DNA from: Adhaeribacter sp.
GTDB taxonomy: Bacteria; Bacteroidota; Bacteroidia; Cytophagales; Hymenobacteraceae
Direction: 5' to 3'
Length of the DNA stretch: 8,269 bases
Assembly (NCBI GenBank): GCA_028288395.1
Contig: JAQBNV010000607.1
Location: 1 to 8,269, forward strand
Positions within the stretch are counted from its first letter, which is position 1, and each line of letters begins with the position of its first letter. Both the position numbers and the translations under genes were made by a program. Shown one piece after another: positions 1-6,092 of the stretch. The notes under the pieces were generated by a model, which saw nothing but the letters and a program-made list of their open reading frames with translations, was not told where the DNA came from and did not search any database.

Positions 1-291
1 GGCGTTTTTGTAAACAATTAGTTCTTCATTAAGCACTACCAACGAGCAGAGGCTAACTCCACGACCGACTTCCTGCACCTCTTCCATCCCTACGTTGGCT
101 TTAAACCAAACCCGATGAGAATCTACAAACGATACCAGGGCAATAGGAACATTAAACATTTGCGCGGCAATTGCGGCCACGTTGTCAAAAGATTTTTCGG
201 CGGGCGTGTCCAGAATATTCAGCTCTTTTAACCGCGTTATTCTCGCCGCCTCGTTATCCGGAATGATGGGTACGCCAAAAGTATTTTCCAT
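1..291 (-). CDS. GAF-domain protein, N-terminal part (runs off left edge)
   Basis: This is a partial gene: an ATG at 291-289 opens a frame that stays open for 97 codons to the window edge. The protein starts MENTFGVPIIPDNEAARITR and continues with LKELNILDTPAEKSFDNVAA, then VPIALVSFVDSHRVWFKANVG and a VSLCS segment. This order (IP..E..R...L...ILDTP.E..FD.....A...F.VPIALVS.VD..R.WFKA..G) is the classic start of bacterial GAF domains found at the front of histidine kinases, diguanylate cyclases and small stand-alone GAF proteins. GAF domains bind small ligands or serve as signalling modules. No signal peptide or membrane segment is seen, so this part should be cytoplasmic. What follows the GAF domain lies outside the window, so the output type (kinase, cyclase or none) cannot be told. 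It lies downstream of the LutB-like gene on the same strand but is separated from it by a strong terminator, so it is probably transcribed separately. Confidence 0.85.
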   Translation of the reverse strand, partial: MENTFGVPIIPDNEAARITRLKELNILDTPAEKSFDNVAAIAAQMFNVPIALVSFVDSHRVWFKANVGMEEVQEVGRGVSLCSLVVLNEELIVYKNA

Positions 292-363
292 ATATAAAAT
301 GCAATAACAATTTAGACCATTTAAATAACTTCCGTTGATTTTCCTTTATAAAAACCGGGCAAA

Positions 364-394
364 CCAAGGTAAACGGTACGCAAATGGTCAACAA
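364..394 (-). promoter_or_regulatory. Weak candidate promoter for the GAF-domain gene
   Basis: On the minus strand, TTG (394-392) is followed after 20 bases by TACCTTGG (371-364). This is one mismatch from the Bacteroidota TAnnTTTG -7 box, with the usual -33 spacing. It would give a leader of roughly 65 bases before the ATG at 291. The single mismatch falls in the conserved TTTG part, so this is only a weak call. The rest of 292-554 holds no gene or other signal I can support. Confidence 0.22.
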
Positions 395-554
395 AATATC
401 CAACTCTATTGTTTCGGGTTGTAGATAATGAGTGAATATAAATTTTTCGTGAAAAACTGAAAGTTTTAGGTGCGGCAGATATACGGAAAAAAGCCGGCAC
501 TGGATTCAGGGTGTTGTAAAATATTTAAAGGATAAGGTAAAGTATGGTAAAAGA

Positions 555-580
555 ATAAGCCCCTGGCAAAAGGGGCTTAT
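555..580 (-). terminator. Rho-independent terminator of the LutB-like gene
   Basis: There is a perfect 9-base-pair stem: ATAAGCCCC at 555-563 pairs with GGGGCTTAT at 572-580 around an 8-base loop. Read on the minus strand, the stem is followed by TCTTTT. The base of the stem lies one base after the TAA stop (584-582) of the LutB-like gene. The GC-rich core of the stem and its position after a minus-strand gene support a terminator in that direction. The T run is short, so some read-through is possible. Confidence 0.8.
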
Positions 581-581
581 G

Positions 582-1970
582 TTAAAAGTTCTTTTTTTTC
601 TGATAATCGTTGTAAAGATCTTTGAAGGTTTTGGACGGTACCGTGAGCGGCTCCCGTTTTTTACTCCAGGTATCTTTCAGGATTAAACGCAGCCCATAAT
701 TTTTTAAGCCGGTTGGTATCATGTTTACCCACGATTTGTGCTTCATGGCGGTTTCCCAAATCCGGAAAGTTAATTTTTCCTGTTTTTCTACGTGGCCTTC
801 GGCTACACTTTGCTGGCGGTTTAGCAACAGCAGGTTATGCAGGTTTATTTTTACCGGGCAAACCGAGGTGCAGGCGCCGCATAGCGAACTGGCATAACTC
901 AGGTGCTTATTCTCAGCCATCCCATCGAAGTGCGGCGAAATGACTGATCCAATCGGGCCACTGTAGGTGGTTTCGTAGGTATGGCCGCCAATATTTTTAT
1001 ATACCGGGCAAACATTCAGACAGGCTCCGCAGCGGATACAGTTCAGCGCTTCCCGCTTTTCGGGTAAGGCCAGTAAATCACTCCTTCCGTTATCCAGCAA
1101 AATGACAAACATTTCATCGGGACCGTCTTTTTCCTGGGGCTGCCGCGGGCCGGTAAAGATGGTATTGTAAACGGTTACCTGCTGGCCGGTGCCACTCGTT
1201 GACAGCAAAGGCCAGAATAAATCCAGATCATTCAGCGAAGGTATTAATTTTTCGATTCCTACAATCGCAATATGGGTTTTGGGGAAGGTTGTAGACAAGC
1301 GGCCGTTGCCTTCGTTTTCGGTTAAGGCGACACCGCCAATATCGGCAATCAAAAAATTGCCTCCGGTTATGCCTAATTCGGCCGCCGTGTATTTGTCGCG
1401 AAGCAGCCGGCGGGCCGTTAACACCAGTTCCTGGGCGTCATCGGTGGGCCGGATGCGCAATTTTTTGACAAATAAATCGGAAATATCTTTTTTAGACATG
1501 TGCATCGCCGGCGTAACAATGTGGTATGGCCGTTGGTCGGCTAACTGCACAATATATTCGCCCAGGTCGGTTTCTACGGTATCAATGCCGTGCTTGCCCA
1601 GATAATCGTTCAGGTGAATCTCTTCGGTAGTCATAGATTTTGACTTTACCACCGTTTTTACCCGCTTACGCTGTACAATCTGGCCAATTTCCCGCAGGGC
1701 TTCTTCCTTATTCTGCGCCCAGATTACCTTGCCACCCCGCTGCGTAAAATTACGTTCGAACTCAGTCAGGTATTTATCCAGGTTATTGATAACATTGGTT
1801 TTGATATAAGAGGCCCTGGCCCGCGCCAATTCGTGGTCTACGTATTGGTTCAGACCATTTTTTACCGCGAAATTATATTTACCAATATTAAATTTTATTT
1901 TCTGCCGGTGATCCAGGTCAAAAGCTTTGGTCTCCGAGTCTTGCAGAAATTGTTTTAATTTAACGCTCAC
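582..1970 (-). CDS. lutB: LutB-like LUD-domain / ferredoxin iron-sulfur protein
   Basis: A 462-residue protein close in length to Bacillus subtilis LutB (about 475). The N-terminal two thirds is a LUD (DUF162) domain: HRQKIKFNIGKY near 21-32, VVKSKSMTTEEIHLN near 107-121, and ITGGNFLIADIGGVALTENE at 201-220. The C-terminal part is a ferredoxin-like domain with CIRCGACLNVCPVY (Cys311, 314, 317, 321) and LCGACTSVCPVKI (Cys364, 367, 371). The second motif has Ser at 361, where a full four-Cys motif would have Cys. From memory this is normal for the family. In LutABC systems this subunit passes electrons during oxidation of L-lactate to pyruvate in the cytoplasm. The usual partners (a CCG-domain LutA and a second LUD protein LutC) are not adjacent here, so lactate as substrate is inferred. 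The start is GTG (1970-1968): the frame has no ATG between it and an upstream in-frame TAG at 2009-2007, and the first internal Met (113) is too late. Confidence 0.85.
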   Translation of the reverse strand: MSVKLKQFLQDSETKAFDLDHRQKIKFNIGKYNFAVKNGLNQYVDHELARARASYIKTNVINNLDKYLTEFERNFTQRGGKVIWAQNKEEALREIGQIVQRKRVKTVVKSKSMTTEEIHLNDYLGKHGIDTVETDLGEYIVQLADQRPYHIVTPAMHMSKKDISDLFVKKLRIRPTDDAQELVLTARRLLRDKYTAAELGITGGNFLIADIGGVALTENEGNGRLSTTFPKTHIAIVGIEKLIPSLNDLDLFWPLLSTSGTGQQVTVYNTIFTGPRQPQEKDGPDEMFVILLDNGRSDLLALPEKREALNCIRCGACLNVCPVYKNIGGHTYETTYSGPIGSVISPHFDGMAENKHLSYASSLCGACTSVCPVKINLHNLLLLNRQQSVAEGHVEKQEKLTFRIWETAMKHKSWVNMIPTGLKNYGLRLILKDTWSKKREPLTVPSKTFKDLYNDYQKKKNF

Positions 1971-2068
1971 CTTATATGTTTTTAGTTTGTAGCCTAAATC
2001 AACAGACTACCAAAATTTATCTCCGGACAGAGGTTTAGGTTAATAATCAACGCGAAAGAAGCTGAGAA

Positions 2069-2143
2069 TTAACCTGCTCTTCAGGTAAACGAAATTAAAA
2101 CCGCTTTATGTCGTAAAGCAAAATTGTTTTCAGTTAACCTGCT
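2069..2143. repeat. Short direct repeat pair, TTAACCTGCT
   Basis: The 10-base word TTAACCTGCT occurs at 2069-2078 and again at 2134-2143, 65 bases apart. Both copies are in the 226-base gap between the M28 gene and the start of the LutB-like gene. The pair could be regulator half-sites for the LutB-like gene, or chance. The rest of this gap is AT-rich; an imperfect minus-strand -7 box (AAATTTTG, 2018-2011) lies about 40 bases before the GTG but has no -33 TTG at normal spacing. Confidence 0.4.
2103..2119 (-). terminator. Possible weak terminator after the M28 gene
   Basis: GCTTTA (2103-2108) and TAAAGC (2114-2119) form a 6-base-pair stem with a 5-base loop, about 78 bases past the M28 stop codon. 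On the minus strand it is followed by GGTTTTAATTT. The stem is short and AT-rich, so termination would be inefficient; it is the best candidate in this gap. Confidence 0.3.
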
Positions 2144-2196
2144 TTAAAGTAATTTCAAATTGAGGGTTATTTACTAATAACTAATTCCTAAACTAA

Positions 2197-3861
2197 CTAC
2201 TGTTTATTGCTGTCTACCTTCAGACGCTCGTTGCGGTTAGCAATTTCCCAAGCCGTATAAAAAGCCAGACGGGTTACTTTTTCGGCGCTCGGGAATATTA
2301 TTTTATCTACCTCATCGCTAGGCTGATGGTAATCGTCGTGCACTCCGTTGAAGTAAAAAATAATCGGGATGTTGTGTTTGGCAAAGTTATAGTGGTCCGA
2401 ACGATAGTAGAAGCGATTGGTGTCGTTTTCATCGTTAAAGGTATAATCGAGCTTTAGCTTTACGTGTTTTTCGTTGGCTTGCTCGTTTATCTGGTGTAAT
2501 TCCGAAGAAAGCTTATCGGACCCGATCACGTAAATGTAGTTACTGTTGTTGGTTTGCTCATACTTTTTATCCATCCGGCCAATCATATCAATATTTATGT
2601 TAGCCACTGTGTTTTCGAGCGGAAAAACGGGGTTGGAGACGTAATATTCCGAACCCAGTAAACCTTTTTCTTCGGCGGTTACGGTCATAAACAACATGCT
2701 GCGGCGCGGTCCCAAACCATCTTTTTTGGCCTGGGCAAAGGCTTGTGCCAGTTCAAGAATGGCTACAGTGCCCGAACCATCGTCGTTGGCGCCATTGTAT
2801 ATTTTATCGCCCGGCAGGTCGTTGTTTACGCCTACGTGGTCGTAGTGGGCGGTAATTACAACAATTTCGTCTTTTTTGTCGGAGCCTTCTATAAAGCCCA
2901 GCACGTTTTCGGTAGGCAGCGGTGTTATATTGCGGGTAGTTTTGATTTTTACATTTTTGGCAGTGGTAAAAGTATTCGTAGCTGGTTTACGGCCTTTGGC
3001 GGCAGCTGGGCCGTTGGAGAAAAGCTTCTCGGGTGTAGTACCCAACAGGGCGGCTCCCAAGTTGGGCGAAATGTAGAGCATCCCGGTATTGGTTTGCTGG
3101 TCACTGGTTTCGCCTTTCAGGCCGATGGTAGGCTTTTTACCATGGCTTTTATAGCGGTCGGTCAGGTTATTAAACGCTTCGGCATTGGTGCCGGTAATTA
3201 CCAGGATACTTTTGGCTCCTTTTTTCATGGCAGCATTCCGTTTGGTACGCGGGTCGTTGCCCCAGTCCGAGGCTTTACCGGTGCCACTAACCAAATAATT
3301 GCCGTTGCTGCCTTTGGGCTCACCGTTCAGTACCACTACCATTTTGTCTTTCACGTTAAGACTGGTATAATCCGAATATTTAGGAGAATCTATGCCGTAT
3401 CCGGCAAAAACAACTTCCGTTGCTTCTTCGGTTTGGTACGGCGAACTGCCGATTACAAAGAAATCCTGCTGCATGGTAAACTTCTGGTTGCCTACCAAAA
3501 TATATCCTTCGCCCCAGGCGCTTTTTTCCATATCAAAAGTCTGGTAATAGGGGCTGGTACTGCTGTTTTTTATCGGACCCACCAAACCATCATCTTTAAA
3601 CGCTTTCGAAATATAGGCCGCTGCCATTTTCTGGCCTTTTTCGCCGGTGTCGCGGCCTTCGTACTCATCGGAAGCAATAATATGGAGGTGTTTGGATAAG
3701 TCGGCGGCCGTAATGGTAGCTGCATACTTAGGTGCAGCCGCCGCTAAATTGGCCGCGGCCGAAAGCTGGGTGGTGTTATTACCCCCCGGCGTTGCGGTTT
3801 TAGTCGCGCAACCCGTACTCAGGGCTAATAATAATATAATCGGATAAAATAATTTATTCAT
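2197..3861 (-). CDS. M28-family zinc peptidase, PA-domain lipoprotein
   Basis: A 554-residue exported metallopeptidase. It begins with a lipoprotein signal: MNKL, a hydrophobic stretch, and lipobox LSTGC with Cys18 as the lipidated residue, so it should be anchored in a membrane outside the cytoplasm. A protease-associated (PA) domain is inserted at roughly 150-300 (VFAGYGIDSP, KDKMVVVLNG, GAKSILVIT). The M28 catalytic domain follows from about 315, with the full zinc set: His339 in TAHYDHVG, Asp360 in NGANDDGSG, Glu397 (catalytic base) and Glu398 in TAEEKGLLG, Asp425 in NINIDMIGRMD, and His490 in YRSDHYNF. YHQPSDEVDKI near 511-521 is the usual family ending. These enzymes are mostly aminopeptidases releasing N-terminal residues from peptides; the substrate here is unknown. 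It starts 26 bases after the ispF stop, with no clear Shine-Dalgarno, suggesting an ispF-M28 transcript. Nothing is missing or truncated. Confidence 0.93.
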   Translation of the reverse strand: MNKLFYPIILLLALSTGCATKTATPGGNNTTQLSAAANLAAAAPKYAATITAADLSKHLHIIASDEYEGRDTGEKGQKMAAAYISKAFKDDGLVGPIKNSSTSPYYQTFDMEKSAWGEGYILVGNQKFTMQQDFFVIGSSPYQTEEATEVVFAGYGIDSPKYSDYTSLNVKDKMVVVLNGEPKGSNGNYLVSGTGKASDWGNDPRTKRNAAMKKGAKSILVITGTNAEAFNNLTDRYKSHGKKPTIGLKGETSDQQTNTGMLYISPNLGAALLGTTPEKLFSNGPAAAKGRKPATNTFTTAKNVKIKTTRNITPLPTENVLGFIEGSDKKDEIVVITAHYDHVGVNNDLPGDKIYNGANDDGSGTVAILELAQAFAQAKKDGLGPRRSMLFMTVTAEEKGLLGSEYYVSNPVFPLENTVANINIDMIGRMDKKYEQTNNSNYIYVIGSDKLSSELHQINEQANEKHVKLKLDYTFNDENDTNRFYYRSDHYNFAKHNIPIIFYFNGVHDDYHQPSDEVDKIIFPSAEKVTRLAFYTAWEIANRNERLKVDSNKQ

Positions 3862-3887
3862 GCTGATTTTTCTAATCTTCTTAATCT

Positions 3888-4367
3888 CTAAGCTTTGTAA
3901 ATAAGTACAGTAGCATACGCAGCTACGCCTTCTTTGGTACCTACAAAACCTAACTTTTCGGTGGTGGTGGCTTTGACCGAGATATCTTCTTCCGGGATTT
4001 CCATTACCTCAGCCAGGCAGGTTTTAATGGCCGGAATATGCGGATTTACTTTGGGTTCCTGCAGGCAAACAGTAGAATCTATGTTGCCAATGCTATATCC
4101 CTTTTCGGTGAGTAAGGCTACAACGCGCCGCAATAATATTTTAGAATCAATGCCTTTGTATTGCGGGTCTTTATCCGAGAAATGGAAACCAATGTCGCGC
4201 AGGTTGGCCGCTCCCAGCAGGGCATCGCAGATTACATGAATCAAAACATCGGCATCGGAGTGACCGAGCGCGCCGTGCGTATGCGGGATTTTGATGCCGC
4301 CTAGCCAGAAATCAAGTCCTTCGCGCAATTGATGCACATCGTAGCCGAAGCCAGTTCTTATTTTCAT
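3888..4367 (-). CDS. ispF: 2-C-methyl-D-erythritol 2,4-cyclodiphosphate synthase
   Basis: IspF converts CDP-methylerythritol 2-phosphate to methylerythritol 2,4-cyclodiphosphate and CMP, in the cytoplasmic MEP pathway to isoprenoids. The 159-residue protein matches the usual family length. GYDVH near the start supplies metal ligands Asp10 and His12, and VLIH supplies His44. The conserved GHSDADVLIH and DIGFHFSDKDPQYKG (58-72) segments are intact, and TTTEKLGFVGTKEGVAAYA (134-152) is the nucleotide/active-site signature. The frame stays open up to 4514, but the start at 4367 (MKIRTGFGYDVHQL) is chosen: it fits family N-termini, the extra 49 residues resemble nothing, and a promoter box lies inside that extension. 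The stop is TAG at 3890-3888. The enzyme normally acts as a trimer, with active sites between subunits. The M28 lipoprotein gene follows after 26 bases; no other MEP gene is in view. Confidence 0.96.
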   Translation of the reverse strand: MKIRTGFGYDVHQLREGLDFWLGGIKIPHTHGALGHSDADVLIHVICDALLGAANLRDIGFHFSDKDPQYKGIDSKILLRRVVALLTEKGYSIGNIDSTVCLQEPKVNPHIPAIKTCLAEVMEIPEEDISVKATTTEKLGFVGTKEGVAAYATVLIYKA

Positions 4368-4400
4368 GAAAAGGGTTTTATGTTGAAAAAAAATAATCTG

Positions 4401-4408
4401 CAAAAGTA
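4401..4408 (-). promoter_or_regulatory. Promoter -7 box for ispF (and probably the M28 gene)
   Basis: The minus strand reads TACTTTTG at 4408-4401, an exact match to the Bacteroidota TAnnTTTG -7 box, followed by CA. Transcription would begin near 4395, giving a leader of about 28 bases before the ispF ATG. No TTG is seen at normal -33 spacing, which lowers confidence. The rest of the 4368-4659 gap holds no gene I recognise and no convincing terminator for the M16 gene. Confidence 0.5.
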
Positions 4409-4659
4409 CGGATTGCCCGGGAGAATGGCGATATTCTACGTTCCTTTTTAAGGATGATAGTCGAAAGCCGGCCGCTGTTACGTAGCGCCATCCTGAATAT
4501 TGCTGGGGCGTCAAAATCTGGCAGGCCGAAAGGTTTCTCCAGAACCATAGGTTTGAAAATCAAGTGCAGGAATATTTAGGGCCGGCGGGCTTAGGTGCTT
4601 AACAGCGAGCTTTATAAACGGTTAATGCCGGTCCGGTGAATCTGCCGCCTTACTGTGTT

Positions 4660-5910
4660 TTATTTCTCTTCTTTAGGGTCGGCGTGGTAAATTAAAGTAG
4701 CGCAATTATCCGGGCGCAGAATATTCTGCGCCTGCTGCAGAATATCGCGGGTCGTAACCGCCTGCACATTATCGCTTTCCAGATTTATCAGGTTGGCGTC
4801 GCCTAATAGTTTGCTGTGGGCCAGGTTCATGGCCCGGTTAAGCAACTCTATCTCGGAGAAAACAATAGAAGCTTCGGCGTGGTTTTTTACTTTGGTTAAT
4901 TCCTCTTCACCTACCATCTCTTTCATTAAGATTTGGTTTACTTCTTCAATGGCCGCATTGGCTTCCTGCGGATCTACGCCCTCGTTTAACTTACCCTGAA
5001 TCAGCAGCAGGCCTTTGTCGTTGGAACCGGTGCAGGAAGCGCTGAGGGAGTTAAATAATTTGCGTTCTTTTACCAGTTGGCTGTACAACCGCGACGATTT
5101 TCCGCGGCCCAGAATATCCCCTACCAGGTCAGCTGCATAATAATCAGTATCAGTGCGACCGGGCATCAGGTAGGTTTTATAAATTCCCGTCAGCGGTACA
5201 TTGGCGGTGTGTTCCAGTACGCGGGCCTGGGTCCGGATAGGTTCCTGGGGTAGGTTGCGCACGTATTTTTCGCCGGAAGGAATAGGGCCAAACCATTTTT
5301 CGGTCAGATCACGGGCTTTCTCAAAGGTAATATTACCGGCAATTACCAGAATGGCATTTATGGGCGAGTAATGCTTCCGGAAAAAATTTCGGACATCCTC
5401 CATGCGGGCTTCGGCAATGTGCGAAATTTCTTTACCAATAGTCGGCCATTTATAAGGGTGGACCGCATAAGATAAAGGGCGCAATTTCAGCCAAACATCG
5501 CCGTAAGGCTGGTTTAGGTAATTTTGTTTAAATTCTTCGATTACTACTTTACGTTGCACTTCCAGGCCGTTGTCGTCGAAAGCCAGATCCAGCATCCGGT
5601 CCGATTCGAGCCAGAAACCGGTTTCAATATTTTGAGCAGGCACCGACAGGTAATAATTGGTAATATCCGGACTGGTGAAAGCGTTGTTTTCGCCACCTAC
5701 TTTTTGCAGTGGCTCGTCGTAATTGGGTATATTAACCGAACCACTAAACATCAGATGCTCAAATAGGTGTGCAAAACCGGTTTGGGTTTCGGCCTCATCT
5801 TTAGAGCCTACATCGTATAACACATTCAGAACGGCCATGGGCGTAGTAAAATCCTCGTGTACTACTACTTGCAAGCCGTTGGCCAGGGTAAATTCTTTAT
5901 AATCTATCAC
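4660..5910 (-). CDS. M16-family zinc metallopeptidase (pitrilysin/insulinase-like)
   Basis: A 416-residue protein of the short, two-domain bacterial M16 type. The inverted zinc motif HxxEH is intact as AHLFEHLMFSG (His48, catalytic Glu51, His52). The third ligand is probably Glu126 in KVVIEEFKQN, 74 residues after His52. GGENNAFTSPDITNYY (72-87) matches the family. The C-terminal domain contains GRGKSSRLYSQLVKERKLF (268-286), resembling the conserved Arg/Tyr-type substrate-binding segment. There is no signal peptide: the protein begins directly with the first domain strand (IDYKEFTLANGLQVVVHED), so it should act in the cytoplasm. Such enzymes degrade peptides or process proteins; the substrate is unknown. 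The start is GTG (5910-5908), forced by an in-frame TGA at 5916-5914 and supported by a strong ribosome site. Many relatives are encoded beside a second, catalytically degenerate M16 gene; none is adjacent here. The gene is divergent from the E1 gene. Confidence 0.92.
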   Translation of the reverse strand: MIDYKEFTLANGLQVVVHEDFTTPMAVLNVLYDVGSKDEAETQTGFAHLFEHLMFSGSVNIPNYDEPLQKVGGENNAFTSPDITNYYLSVPAQNIETGFWLESDRMLDLAFDDNGLEVQRKVVIEEFKQNYLNQPYGDVWLKLRPLSYAVHPYKWPTIGKEISHIAEARMEDVRNFFRKHYSPINAILVIAGNITFEKARDLTEKWFGPIPSGEKYVRNLPQEPIRTQARVLEHTANVPLTGIYKTYLMPGRTDTDYYAADLVGDILGRGKSSRLYSQLVKERKLFNSLSASCTGSNDKGLLLIQGKLNEGVDPQEANAAIEEVNQILMKEMVGEEELTKVKNHAEASIVFSEIELLNRAMNLAHSKLLGDANLINLESDNVQAVTTRDILQQAQNILRPDNCATLIYHADPKEEK

Positions 5911-5920
5911 GTATCAAAAA

Positions 5921-5927
5921 CTCCTTT
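5921..5927 (-). promoter_or_regulatory. Strong Shine-Dalgarno site before the M16 GTG start
   Basis: The minus strand reads AAAGGAG at 5927-5921, ten bases before the GTG at 5910. The other genes here lack a comparable site, as is common in Bacteroidota. It fixes the GTG as the start, since no ATG is available and an in-frame stop lies two codons upstream. Confidence 0.65.
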
Positions 5928-5940
5928 TTGTCTTTAAAAA

Positions 5941-5971
5941 TTGGCGCTGCCCGTTAGCGTATTTATGTTTG
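5941..5971 (+). promoter_or_regulatory. Candidate promoter P1 for the E1 gene
   Basis: TTG at 5941-5943, a 20-base spacer, then TATGTTTG at 5964-5971. This matches the Bacteroidota -33 TTG / -7 TAnnTTTG pattern exactly in both boxes. The start of transcription would be near 5978, giving a leader of about 115 bases. The promoter lies within the expected 5' leader of the divergent M16 transcript. Confidence 0.5.
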
Positions 5972-6013
5972 TAGGTACATACGATAAATGTTACCGGCGC
6001 GGTATTATTTTTT

Positions 6014-6044
6014 CAAAATTCGACATTTAAAACAAGAGATTCAA
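6014..6044 (-). promoter_or_regulatory. Candidate promoter for the M16 peptidase gene
   Basis: On the minus strand, TTG (6044-6042), a 20-base spacer, then GAATTTTG (6021-6014), one mismatch from TAnnTTTG. Transcription would begin near 6007 and give a leader of roughly 95 bases containing the AAAGGAG ribosome site. It is the only near-match on this strand in the gap. Confidence 0.35.
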
Positions 6045-6063
6045 TAGATGTTAGTTTTTACCT

Positions 6064-6071
6064 TAATTTTG
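6064..6071 (+). promoter_or_regulatory. Candidate promoter -7 box P2 for the E1 gene
   Basis: TAATTTTG at 6064-6071 is an exact TAnnTTTG match ending 21 bases before the E1 ATG. It would give a very short leader (about 14 bases), which is common in this phylum. No TTG sits at the expected -33 distance, so it is weaker than P1 in that respect; either or both may be used. Confidence 0.4.
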
Positions 6072-6092
6072 AATAATATTTAGGTAGCCGAC

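Noticed and set aside
361..364. Second-look at 582-1970 Ser361: possible loss of an iron-sulfur ligand in the LutB-like protein (residue numbers)
   Set aside because: The ASSLCGACxxVCPVKI form is, to my knowledge, usual for LutB proteins, so it is not a mutation specific to this gene.
1189..1605. A 138-codon open frame on the plus strand
   Set aside because: It is antisense to the LUD domain of the LutB-like gene, whose motifs are intact; no recognisable protein features.
2743..3699. A long 318-codon open frame on the plus strand
   Set aside because: It lies wholly antisense to the complete M28 gene, its translation resembles no known family, and it is explained by codon bias of the real gene.
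4368..4514. A 49-residue N-terminal extension of IspF
   Set aside because: IspF proteins start at the MKIRTGFGYDVH-type segment, the extension has no family similarity, and a TAnnTTTG promoter box lies inside it.
4378..4563. A 61-codon minus-strand frame upstream of ispF
   Set aside because: It spans the likely ispF promoter, has no recognisable domain, and shares the strand with a different non-coding-looking frame.
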